DNA of 64,000 nucleotides, taken from the NCBI RefSeq assembly GCF_003288905.1, contig NZ_NHYL01000001.1, positions 523,238 to 587,237 of the forward strand, given 5' to 3'. This document shows, in pieces, positions 1 to 7,988 of the stretch. The position numbers and the translations under genes were made by a program. The first letter of the stretch is position 1. Each line of letters begins with the position of its first letter. This DNA comes from Helicobacter sp. 11-8110 (GTDB taxonomy: Bacteria > Campylobacterota > Campylobacteria > Campylobacterales > Helicobacteraceae). The notes under the pieces were generated by a model. It worked only from the letters and a program-made list of their open reading frames with translations. It had not been told where the DNA came from and did no database searches.

Positions 1-134
1 AGCAATTTGGTGTCATTAGCGCAGAGGAATATTATGCGTTTATTATTGCAGCTCTTTTAGAGGGGATTTTATTGACTATTTGCATTAAACTAATTAGCAA
101 TTATAAAGCCAAGGATTCTACAAGCTTTGCTTGA
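1..134 (+). CDS. C-terminal end of an unidentified membrane protein (partial)
   Basis: An open frame (codons in phase with position 3) enters from the left edge and stops with TGA at 132-134, leaving about 43 residues. The visible part has a hydrophobic stretch (AFIIAALLEGILLTICIKL) followed by a short polar tail ending STSFA, as expected for the last transmembrane helix and cytoplasmic tail of a multi-span transporter. A cation:proton antiporter is possible, but the fragment is too short to decide. It converges tail to tail with tyrA, 3 bp away. Confidence 0.5.
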   Translation, partial: QFGVISAEEYYAFIIAALLEGILLTICIKLISNYKAKDSTSFA

Positions 135-137
135 AGC

Positions 138-977
138 TTAAAAGATTTCATAGAGTGAATTGGCTTTTTCCATCCATTTGGCAAGTTCTTCCCATTTTTC
201 TTCTTTGATAAGGGAGGTTGCAAAATCAAGTTCTTTTTGAAAAAAGTCAAGAGATTTGAGTAATTCGTTTTTATTTTGCTTAGCAATATCACTCCACATT
301 ATTGGGGAGCTTTTGGCGATTCTTACCATACTTTTAAAACCACCACCTGCAAGTGCTAAAATATCTTTTGGATTTTGTTGGGATAGCACAGTGTTGGCAA
401 TGGCATAGCTAATAATGTGGGGCAAATGGCTAATAAATGCAGCGTGATTGTCGTGAGATTTTGAATCCATTTTGATAATATTCATTTTAAGGGAGACAAA
501 AATCTCTTTTGCCATAGCTGCTTGAAATTCTCCGCTTTGCTCTAAGTCGGTTAAAACGATAATGTGATGAGCTAACAATTCCTTAAAGGCTGCTTTGGGA
601 CCAAAGTTTTCTGTTCCACTCATGGGGTGCGCGCAAACAAAGTTTTTGCGAATCTCTTGGGGGATATTTTGGGAGATGAGGTGCTTGGTGCTACCTAGAT
701 CAATGATGGTTGTGTGTGGAGCGATTCCTGTTAGTTTGGGTAGAGTTTTTAAAATTGCCTCAACGGGAATGGCAAGAAAAATAACATCACAAAGCTTGAT
801 TTCATCAAGTTCCACCCCTTCATCAACTAGTCCCAAAGAAAGCGCTTGTTGTAAGTGAATCTCGTTATTATCTAATCCTAAAATTCTCTTAAACATTCCT
901 GTTTCTCTTAAAGCTAACCCTAAAGAACCGCCAATTAATCCTAAACCAATGATTCCAGCTTGCATATTATTACTCAC
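138..977 (-). CDS. tyrA: Prephenate dehydrogenase
   Basis: TyrA oxidatively decarboxylates prephenate to 4-hydroxyphenylpyruvate, the tyrosine branch of aromatic amino-acid synthesis, using NAD(P)+. The 279-residue protein opens with a Rossmann dinucleotide-binding loop (GLGLIGGS, residues 11-18). It also has the family motif CAHPMSGTE and a His-rich active-site segment (SHLPHIISYA). There is no fused chorismate mutase or ACT domain, so this is a monofunctional cytosolic enzyme. The ATG at 977 leaves a short leader before the Rossmann fold; an internal Met at residue 5 is an alternative start. It is divergent from bamA. Confidence 0.93.
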   Translation of the reverse strand: MSNNMQAGIIGLGLIGGSLGLALRETGMFKRILGLDNNEIHLQQALSLGLVDEGVELDEIKLCDVIFLAIPVEAILKTLPKLTGIAPHTTIIDLGSTKHLISQNIPQEIRKNFVCAHPMSGTENFGPKAAFKELLAHHIIVLTDLEQSGEFQAAMAKEIFVSLKMNIIKMDSKSHDNHAAFISHLPHIISYAIANTVLSQQNPKDILALAGGGFKSMVRIAKSSPIMWSDIAKQNKNELLKSLDFFQKELDFATSLIKEEKWEELAKWMEKANSLYEIF

Positions 978-1004
978 ATATTTGAAATTTTATTTTTGTA
1001 TGAA

Positions 1005-1059
1005 ATTATATATTTATTTACTTTAGTTTTGTTAGCTTTAAACTCAAAAAAGATATAAT
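1005..1059. promoter_or_regulatory. Divergent promoter region of tyrA and bamA
   Basis: A perfect TATAAT -10 hexamer lies at 1054-1059 on the plus strand, about 37 bp before the probable bamA ATG. The minus strand carries TATAAT at 1005-1010, facing tyrA. The 106-bp gap is very AT-rich with no clear -35 box, which is normal for the Campylobacterota housekeeping sigma factor. Confidence 0.5.
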
Positions 1060-1095
1060 CCAAAAAAATTCTAATTCTTTAAGGTGCAAAATAAG

Positions 1096-3336
1096 ATGAG
1101 CTTTTTCCCAAAAACATTATCCTTTGTAGTGGCAGCTTTTGCTTTGTCAAGTGGCTTAAAAGCAGCAGAATTACCTGTTATCAAAGAGATTCGCTATGAG
1201 GGGTTAAACTACATTTCCCCCTTGATTGCAAATGAGATTGCCAAGATTAAGATTAATGAAACAATGAATATTGAAAGTGTCAATAAAAGTATTATTAATT
1301 TTTATGAGCAAGGATATTTTAAAGATATTTGGATTACAGAAGAAAATGGAATTTTAACTTATCATTTTGTTGAAAAGCCTGTAATTGCAAGTTTGGTAGT
1401 GAGTGGATATGGCGCAGGAAAAGAGCAATCAGTCCTTGATAAAGAAATAGGGCTTAAAAAGGGCGATGTTTATGATGAACTAAAAATTGCTAATACGCGA
1501 AAAAAGATTATTGCACTTTTAGAATCTCAAGGGTTTTATAACACTGTTGTGGAAGTAAAAACAGAGGAAATTTCGCAAAATGCACTTAAAGTAACGCTAG
1601 AGATTAATAAGGGTGAAGAAATTATTATTAGAAAAGCAAATTATTATGGTAGAGATGAATTAAAAGTTTCGCGCATTGAAGCATCTACGGCTAATAAAGA
1701 GCGGGATTTTCTTGGCTGGATGTGGGGGTTTAATAGCGGTAAATTGCAAATCAATGAAATTGAAAATGATGCGCTTAGAATCCGCGATCTCTATATGCAA
1801 AAAGGGTTTTTGGATGCAGAAGTAGATACGCCTTTTTTAAGGACAGATTTTACCACTTATAATGCTGAATTAGATTTTTATATCAAAGAAGGGCAACTTT
1901 ATAAGGTTTCTGGAATTGATATTGTTTTAGAAGAGGATGTGATTCCACTAGAAGATCTTTATGATATTGTGAGTTTAAAAAAGGGTAAGAAATTTAATAT
2001 TAGCACAATGCGTAAGGACACAGAAGCAATTAAACATAAAATCGGTGATTTGGGTTATGCCTTCACGCGAGTAACCCCGGATTTGGATAAGAATCAAGAG
2101 AATGCGGAAGTGCGGGTAATTTATTATGTTCAACCTGGCAAAAAAGTAAAGGTGCGCGATGTTTTGATTTCGGGTAACTCTAAGACGCTTGATAGGGTGG
2201 TTCGTAGAAATGTGTTGTTAGCTCCAGGTGATCAATATCAAATGAGCAAGATTGAGCGCTCTAAAAATGCGATTATGAGAACAGGTGGTTTTGATAGCGT
2301 GGATATTGAAGAAAAGCGCGTTGATGAAGAAAATATTGATTTGATTGTGAATGTCAAGGAGGGTAAGACAGGAGAATTTACCTTTGGTGTAGGGTATGGA
2401 AGTTATGATGGAATAATGGGGAGTGCATCTATTAAAGATAGAAATATCTTTGGGACAGGGCTAACAGCTGGACTTTACTTTGATAAGAGTGAGGTTTCTA
2501 CTTCTTATCGCTTAAATCTCTATAATCCTGCAGTTTTGGATAGCAATTATAGTCTTTCTACAGATATTTATCAAACAGATTATACAGATTATGATTATCG
2601 TGAGATTACACAAGGGGCTAGTCTTGTTGGTGGGCGAAGAATCACAGATACCCTAGAAGCAAGTGTGGGTTACACTTATCAAAAATCTAAACTTTCTGAT
2701 TTTAATAACCCTTTTTATAGTCGCTACTATAAGGGAGAATATATTAAATCTTCCGTGATTCCTGGGGTGTATTTTGATAATACCGATTCTTATTTCTTTC
2801 CAAAAAATGGTTGGAAAGCAGGTGGTTCTTTGGAATATGCAGGAGTTGGGGGAGATGCTAAGTTTTGGAAATATTTTGGGAATTTATATTATTTTAAATC
2901 CTTAGAAGATTGGACTGATTTGGATTTGATATTTAGATTCCGCACGAAGTTTGGGTATATTGATGATAATGGTTATGTCCCTATTAATGAGAGATTTTAT
3001 TTAGGGGGTGTTAGCTCACTTAGAGGTTTCCAAAGTAACTCTATCACGCCACGCGATAAATATGGAGTGAGGATTGGTGGAAATCAAACGCTTTATGGTT
3101 CAGTGGAGTTAAGCTATGGATTGTTTGAAACGGTGCAAATGCGATTGAGTGCCTTTTATGATTATGGTATGTTAGGGGAGGATAAATTAACGCAGATTCA
3201 GCGCGATTCTGTGGGAGTAGCTTTGGAATGGATTTCACCTATTGGAGCTATTACTTTTATTGTTCCTAAAGCACTTAATCCCAAAAAGGGTGATGATACC
3301 TCTTCTTTTGAATTTACAATGGGACAGAGATTTTAA
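1096..3336 (+). CDS. bamA: Outer membrane protein assembly factor BamA
   Basis: BamA is the central Omp85 component that folds and inserts beta-barrel proteins into the outer membrane. A signal peptide (ending near GLKAA) is followed by about five POTRA repeats and a C-terminal 16-strand barrel finishing EFTMGQRF with the terminal Phe. The late motif LRGFQSN matches the conserved loop-6 type (V/I)RG(F/Y) segment. The frame extends to a GTG at 1084, but AAGG at 1081-1084 spaces well to the ATG at 1096, so that start is preferred (746 residues). It is followed after 1 bp by mqnC, the arrangement known from H. pylori. Confidence 0.93.
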   Translation: MSFFPKTLSFVVAAFALSSGLKAAELPVIKEIRYEGLNYISPLIANEIAKIKINETMNIESVNKSIINFYEQGYFKDIWITEENGILTYHFVEKPVIASLVVSGYGAGKEQSVLDKEIGLKKGDVYDELKIANTRKKIIALLESQGFYNTVVEVKTEEISQNALKVTLEINKGEEIIIRKANYYGRDELKVSRIEASTANKERDFLGWMWGFNSGKLQINEIENDALRIRDLYMQKGFLDAEVDTPFLRTDFTTYNAELDFYIKEGQLYKVSGIDIVLEEDVIPLEDLYDIVSLKKGKKFNISTMRKDTEAIKHKIGDLGYAFTRVTPDLDKNQENAEVRVIYYVQPGKKVKVRDVLISGNSKTLDRVVRRNVLLAPGDQYQMSKIERSKNAIMRTGGFDSVDIEEKRVDEENIDLIVNVKEGKTGEFTFGVGYGSYDGIMGSASIKDRNIFGTGLTAGLYFDKSEVSTSYRLNLYNPAVLDSNYSLSTDIYQTDYTDYDYREITQGASLVGGRRITDTLEASVGYTYQKSKLSDFNNPFYSRYYKGEYIKSSVIPGVYFDNTDSYFFPKNGWKAGGSLEYAGVGGDAKFWKYFGNLYYFKSLEDWTDLDLIFRFRTKFGYIDDNGYVPINERFYLGGVSSLRGFQSNSITPRDKYGVRIGGNQTLYGSVELSYGLFETVQMRLSAFYDYGMLGEDKLTQIQRDSVGVALEWISPIGAITFIVPKALNPKKGDDTSSFEFTMGQRF

Positions 3337-3337
3337 G

Positions 3338-4429
3338 ATGACAATGCAAGAAAAAATAGATAGAGCAATCATTAGAACTAAGATTCCGCGTGTGAGTAGG
3401 GAAGAAATTTTGGATTTAATGCAAAACGCCTCTTTGAAAGAATTGGGCGAAAGAGCTTTTGGGATTAAGCAGGTTTTGCATCCAGATAATATTACAACTT
3501 TTGTGGTTGATAGGAATATTAATTACACTAATATTTGTTGGGTGGATTGTAAATTTTGCGCCTTTAAGCGCAGAATTAATGAAAGTGAGACTTATATTCT
3601 TAGTTTTGAAGAAATTGATCAAAAGATTGAAGAGTTACTTGCTATTGGTGGGACACAAATACTTTTTCAAGGTGGGGTGCATCCAAGTCTTAAGATAGAA
3701 TGGTATGAAGAGTTAGTTTCACATATTTCACAAAAATATCCTCAAATTACGGTGCATGGCTTTTCTGCTATTGAGATTAATTACATTGCAAAAATCTCTA
3801 AAATTTCTATTGCTGAAGTATTAAAAAGACTTCAAAAATGCGGATTAGCTTCAATTCCTGGCGCAGGAGCGGAGATTTTAAGCGATAGGGTGCGTGATGT
3901 CATAGCGCCAAAAAAGCTAGATAGCGATGAATGGATAGAAGTGCATAGAGAAGCCCACAAAATTGGCATGAGAAGCACCGCTACAATGATGTTTGGAAGT
4001 GTGGAGAATGATACAGATATTATTGAGCATTGGGAGAGAATCCGCAATCTTCAAGATAAAACCAATGGCTTTAGAGCATTTATTTTATGGAGTTTTCAAC
4101 CTGCTTTTACACCCTTACAAAAGGAATTTCCAACACTTCATAAAGCTTCATCTAATCGCTATTTGAGACTTTTGGCTTGCAGTCGAATCTTTTTGGACAA
4201 TTTTCAAAATATTCAAAGTAGCTGGGTAACACAAGGTTCTTATATTGGGCAACTTGCATTGCTTTTTGGAGCTAATGATTTGGGTAGCACGATGATGGAA
4301 GAAAATGTTGTTGCTGCAGCAGGTGCTAGAAACTCAATGAATCAAGCAGAGATGATTTCTTTAATTAAAGATGTAGGCGAGATTCCAGCTAAGCGCAATA
4401 CAGCTTATGATATTTTGGAGATTTTTTAG
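3338..4429 (+). CDS. mqnC: Cyclic dehypoxanthine futalosine synthase MqnC
   Basis: A radical-SAM enzyme of the futalosine route to menaquinone, which Helicobacter and Campylobacter use in place of the Men pathway. The [4Fe-4S]/SAM cluster motif CX3CX2C is C67, C71 and C74. Later segments GAGAEIL and GSYIGQLALLFGANDLGST are typical of the MqnC/MqnE/CofH group; GAGAEIL and the overall pattern favour MqnC over MqnE. The ATG at 3338 lies just after the bamA stop (TAAG-ATG); an in-frame ATG at 3344 is possible. The frame also extends upstream into bamA, but that extension is not expected to be translated. Confidence 0.88.
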   Translation: MTMQEKIDRAIIRTKIPRVSREEILDLMQNASLKELGERAFGIKQVLHPDNITTFVVDRNINYTNICWVDCKFCAFKRRINESETYILSFEEIDQKIEELLAIGGTQILFQGGVHPSLKIEWYEELVSHISQKYPQITVHGFSAIEINYIAKISKISIAEVLKRLQKCGLASIPGAGAEILSDRVRDVIAPKKLDSDEWIEVHREAHKIGMRSTATMMFGSVENDTDIIEHWERIRNLQDKTNGFRAFILWSFQPAFTPLQKEFPTLHKASSNRYLRLLACSRIFLDNFQNIQSSWVTQGSYIGQLALLFGANDLGSTMMEENVVAAAGARNSMNQAEMISLIKDVGEIPAKRNTAYDILEIF

Positions 4430-4431
4430 TA

Positions 4432-5727
4432 ATGAAAAAAGTTTTAGTAATTTTTTTAAATTTATTATTTCTCAAAGGATTTTTAATGGCAGTGGAATTA
4501 AAAAAAGTGGAAGTTAAAGGGGTGGAGATTCCTGTTTTGTATGAGAAAAATTCGCAACTTCCTTTGTTTTTTGTCCAAATTGTTTTTAAGGGTGCAGGTG
4601 GAGTGAGTAATCAAAAAAATTATGGGCTATCTGATGTTGTAAGCTCACTTTTAAATGAAGGGACACAAAAGCTTGGTGTAACTAAGTTTTCACAAAAGCT
4701 AGAGGAGAAGGCATTAAGTTTAAGTGTGGGAAGTGGGCTAGAGACGATGAATTTCACATTAAGTGGAATGAGCAAAGAGCAAGAGAGTGGATTAAAATAT
4801 TTAAAAGATTTAATGCAAGATCCAAATTTCACTCCTAAGGCTTTGCAAAAAGTAAAAGAAAATTCACTCATTGGAATCTTAGAAAGAGAAAATGACTTTG
4901 ATTATCAGGCTAATCGCGCTTTGAGTGCTATGTTATTTAAAGGCAGTGTGCTAGAAAATCCATTAAGTGGGACTAAAGAGACTTTAGCGCAAATGTCTTT
5001 AGAAGAAATAGAGCAGTTTTATCATAAGTATGTAAATTTGAAATCTGCTATTGTGATTGTGGGTGGTGATGTGGATTATGACAAAATAACTCGAAGTTTA
5101 GCAGATCTTTTAGCGGTTTTACCGGTGGGGGATTCTGTAGAGATTAAACCATTTAGTGCTAATGATAAGCCTCAAACAAAGCGTCAGATTAAGGAAACCA
5201 AGCAAGCATATATTTATTTTGGATCACCGCTTAATGTGGAGAATCTCCAAAAAGAAAGTGCGTTAATTAAGGTGGCTTCTTTTGTGCTTGGAGGGAGTGG
5301 CTTTGGAAGTCGTATGATGGAAGAGGTGCGCGTAAAAAGAGGTCTGGCTTATTCTGCGGTAATGCGACTAGAAGCAGGAAAAACATTTTCTTATGCAAGG
5401 GGATATTTGCAAACGAGCTTAAAAAATGAAAAAGAAGCCCAAAAACTTGTGCAAGAAGTGGTTGATGAGTTTGTGGCAAAGGGTATTAGTGAGCAAGAAT
5501 TGCAAGAAGCAAAGCAGTATTTGCTAGGTAGTGAGCCTTTGCACAATGAAACGCTTTCCCAGAGATTAGGAAGTGCGTTTAATAATTACTACAAGGGTTT
5601 GCCTTTGGACTTTAATGCACAAGTCTTGCAAGAAATTCAGAATCTTACTTTAAAAGAAGTGAATGATTATATTAAATCCCATAAAGAAATTACAAAACTT
5701 ACTTTTAGTGTGGTGAGTGCAGATTGA
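4432..5727 (+). CDS. M16 family peptidase-like protein without the zinc motif
   Basis: A 431-residue protein with a cleavable hydrophobic N-terminus (KKVLVIFLNLLFLKGFLMA), so likely periplasmic or membrane-attached. It has the two-lobe architecture of the M16 (pitrilysin/processing peptidase) family, including the C-lobe segment GGSGFGSRMMEEVRVKRGLAYS. At the position where active M16 enzymes have HxxEH, the sequence reads YGLSDVVSSLLNEGT, with neither His nor the pair. It is therefore probably the non-catalytic partner of a heterodimer. It follows mqnC by 2 bp and its stop overlaps the recG start. Confidence 0.85.
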   Translation: MKKVLVIFLNLLFLKGFLMAVELKKVEVKGVEIPVLYEKNSQLPLFFVQIVFKGAGGVSNQKNYGLSDVVSSLLNEGTQKLGVTKFSQKLEEKALSLSVGSGLETMNFTLSGMSKEQESGLKYLKDLMQDPNFTPKALQKVKENSLIGILERENDFDYQANRALSAMLFKGSVLENPLSGTKETLAQMSLEEIEQFYHKYVNLKSAIVIVGGDVDYDKITRSLADLLAVLPVGDSVEIKPFSANDKPQTKRQIKETKQAYIYFGSPLNVENLQKESALIKVASFVLGGSGFGSRMMEEVRVKRGLAYSAVMRLEAGKTFSYARGYLQTSLKNEKEAQKLVQEVVDEFVAKGISEQELQEAKQYLLGSEPLHNETLSQRLGSAFNNYYKGLPLDFNAQVLQEIQNLTLKEVNDYIKSHKEITKLTFSVVSAD

Positions 5728-7547
5728 ATCTGCCAACCCTGCTTCCGCTAAATATTCAAAAACTAGGCATAAAAAGCTTTTTTGATTTTTGTTTGAAATT
5801 TACTCCCAAAGATTATTCTAATACAATTTTATCGTCTCAATTAATCGTCAATACTCAAGCGGTTTTGGAAGTTGAAGTTTTAAGATATTCTAACTTTAAA
5901 AATGCAAGAGTGCTGTGCTATGCACCACTATTAGATAGAGAAATTGAGCTAATGATTTTTAATGCCAAAACTTATCATAAGTCTATTTTTAAGGTTGGTG
6001 AGAGACTTGTTGTGAGTGGAAAGGTGCAAATTCAAGGTGGCTTTATTAGTGTGATTCAGCCAAAAGTGCTTAAGCAAACAGGAAAGATTTTGCCAAATTT
6101 TCAGGCTAAGGGTGCTAGAGTTTTGGTGTTGCAAGAATTTGTGGAGAGTTTGGATTTAGATTTGCTTTATCAAACTTATCCTAATGTCCCCTTAGAGATT
6201 TTAGAAGCATTGTTATTGATTTTTCGGCCTAGCTTAGAATTTTTTGTAGAATATAATAAGAATCGTGGATTTTTTGGAAAAAATTTAGAAGCATTGAAGT
6301 TTGTAGAAATTTATGAGTATATGCGCCAATTAAAGACCAAAAAAGTTGAATTTCCAAGTGTTTGTGCTTTAAGGGGTGATTTTAGGCAATGGCAAGAGTA
6401 TTTGCCTTTTAAGCTAACTAAAGGACAGGAAAAGGCGATTTTAGAGATTGCTCATTCATTGGATTCTGCAAAATCTACAAGGCGCGTTATTGTGGGTGAT
6501 GTGGGTTGTGGCAAAACAATGGTGATTTTTGCTGGTGTGCTTATAGCTTACCCTAAAAGAAGTGTGTTGATGGTCCCAACTTCGATTTTGGCTAAACAAA
6601 TCTACGATGAAAGCCAAAAATATCTGCCTAAAAATCTTAGGGTAGCATTATGGACACAAGGGAGTAAAAAGGGTGATTTAGAGCAAAGTGATTTTGTGAT
6701 AGGCACACACGCGTTGCTTTATCAAAAGATGCAAAATTTTGCTTTAGTGATGATTGATGAGCAGCATCGATTTGGGACAGCACAGCGAAATACTTTAGAG
6801 AGAATGTTTGAAGAAAATCAAAAAAGACCTCATATTTTACAATTTTCTGCAACTCCAATTCCTAGAACTTTAGCAATGATTGAATCAGAATTTTTGGATT
6901 TTAGTTTTATTTTGGATTTACCTTTTAAAAAAGACATTACTTCAAGAGTGATAGCTAAAGCGGATTTTAAAGAACTCATAGTGCATATTCAAAGAGAAAT
7001 TTCCCTTCAACACCAAGTTTTGATTATTTATCCCTTGGTAGAAGAAAGCAAAGCAATGGATTATGTTTCGCTAAAAGAAGGCGAAGAATTTTGGAAGCGG
7101 CATTTTAGTGGAGTTTATATCACTCATGGCAAGGATAAGTTTAAAGAAGAAGTATTAGAGGAATTTAGAGATAAGGGAAGTATTTTATTGGCAACCACGG
7201 TGGTAGAAGTTGGAATCTCTTTGCCAAAACTCTCTACAATTGTGATTGTTGGAGCAGAGCGCTTGGGATTGGCAACATTGCATCAATTGCGTGGAAGGGT
7301 TAGTAGGAATGGATTAAAGGGGTATTGTTTTTTGTATTCTAATCAAGCTAATAATGAGCGCTTAAGGCGATTTTGTCAGATACAAAGTGGATTTGAAGTG
7401 GCGCAAATGGATTTAGAGTATCGCAATAGTGGCGATTTGCTAAGCGGAGAGCAACAAAGCGGAAAACAATTTGAATGGATTAATTTGGGAAGTGATGAAA
7501 AAGTGATTAAACTTGCTAAAGTAGCGTTAAAAGAGCTAGATAAATGA
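5724..7547 (+). CDS. recG: ATP-dependent DNA helicase RecG
   Basis: RecG is a superfamily 2 helicase that remodels stalled replication forks and branch-migrates Holliday junctions. The N-terminal wedge/OB-fold is followed by helicase motif I GDVGCGKT (258-265) and the DEQH box (345-348). The ORF also has FSATPIPRTLA (motif III) and a C-terminal helicase lobe with HQLRGRVSR (motif VI). At 607 residues it is shorter than the roughly 690 of E. coli RecG, mainly at the N-terminus, as in related epsilonproteobacteria. The TTG start overlaps the previous stop (TTGA), implying translational coupling. Confidence 0.92.
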   Translation: MNLPTLLPLNIQKLGIKSFFDFCLKFTPKDYSNTILSSQLIVNTQAVLEVEVLRYSNFKNARVLCYAPLLDREIELMIFNAKTYHKSIFKVGERLVVSGKVQIQGGFISVIQPKVLKQTGKILPNFQAKGARVLVLQEFVESLDLDLLYQTYPNVPLEILEALLLIFRPSLEFFVEYNKNRGFFGKNLEALKFVEIYEYMRQLKTKKVEFPSVCALRGDFRQWQEYLPFKLTKGQEKAILEIAHSLDSAKSTRRVIVGDVGCGKTMVIFAGVLIAYPKRSVLMVPTSILAKQIYDESQKYLPKNLRVALWTQGSKKGDLEQSDFVIGTHALLYQKMQNFALVMIDEQHRFGTAQRNTLERMFEENQKRPHILQFSATPIPRTLAMIESEFLDFSFILDLPFKKDITSRVIAKADFKELIVHIQREISLQHQVLIIYPLVEESKAMDYVSLKEGEEFWKRHFSGVYITHGKDKFKEEVLEEFRDKGSILLATTVVEVGISLPKLSTIVIVGAERLGLATLHQLRGRVSRNGLKGYCFLYSNQANNERLRRFCQIQSGFEVAQMDLEYRNSGDLLSGEQQSGKQFEWINLGSDEKVIKLAKVALKELDK

Positions 7548-7551
7548 GAAT

Positions 7552-7579
7552 AAAAGAGAGGAATTAACCTCTATCTTTT
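7552..7579. terminator. Probable bidirectional terminator between recG and rpsO
   Basis: The convergent recG and rpsO genes are separated by 16 bp. An imperfect inverted repeat pairs AAAAGA-GAGG with CCTC(TA)TCTTTT around an AATTAA loop. The A-run and T-run at its ends supply a U-tract in either direction, and the rpsO stop codon lies inside it. Confidence 0.6.
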
Positions 7580-7839
7580 AATCCTAGCTTTTCAATAAGA
7601 GTCGCATAGCGCTTGAAATCTTTTCCTTTAAGGTAGCTAAGCAATCTTTTTCTGTGAGAAACAATTTTTCTTAAACCTAAACGACTAGAGTGATCTTTTT
7701 TATTCACTTTTAAATGTTCTGTTAGGGTTTTAATTCTATCGCTTAAAAGTGCCACTTGCACTTCAACTGAGCCTGTGTCTTTAGGATTTCTAGCAAAAGC
7801 AGAAGTAATTTCTCTTTTTTTCGCCGAATCTTGAGCCAT
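7564..7839 (-). CDS. rpsO: 30S ribosomal protein S15
   Basis: A 91-residue protein with the S15 pattern: [15 protein letters not shown] in helix 1, then [15 protein letters not shown] and [11 protein letters not shown], which bind 16S rRNA. S15 organises the central domain of the small subunit. The start is set by a strong Shine-Dalgarno (AGGAGG on the minus strand, complement of 7848-7853). It is divergent from flhA, the same arrangement as in H. pylori. Confidence 0.97.
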   Translation of the reverse strand: MAQDSAKKREITSAFARNPKDTGSVEVQVALLSDRIKTLTEHLKVNKKDHSSRLGLRKIVSHRKRLLSYLKGKDFKRYATLIEKLGLKDRG

Positions 7840-7875
7840 AATAAGACCTCCTGATTGGTAATTTTAAAAGCTGTG

Positions 7876-7881
7876 ATTGTA
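7876..7881 (-). promoter_or_regulatory. -10 element of the rpsO promoter
   Basis: On the minus strand TACAAT preceded by TATGC lies about 37 bp before the rpsO ATG, a good housekeeping -10 with an extended flank. No obvious sigma-54 (GG-N10-GC) or sigma-28 site was seen before flhA on the other strand. Confidence 0.45.
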
Positions 7882-7988
7882 GCATAATTTTTTTGAAAAA
7901 AGATAAAAAATTTTAAATTTATATTGATTTTAATGGGCAAAAACGATTAAAATTACAGACTTATTATTTTTATAGGTTTGGAGTGGGT

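Noticed and set aside
7983..7988. GTG at 7983 as the flhA start
   Set aside because: The only good ribosome site, GGAG at 7980-7983, would overlap this codon; TTG at 7989 has correct spacing.
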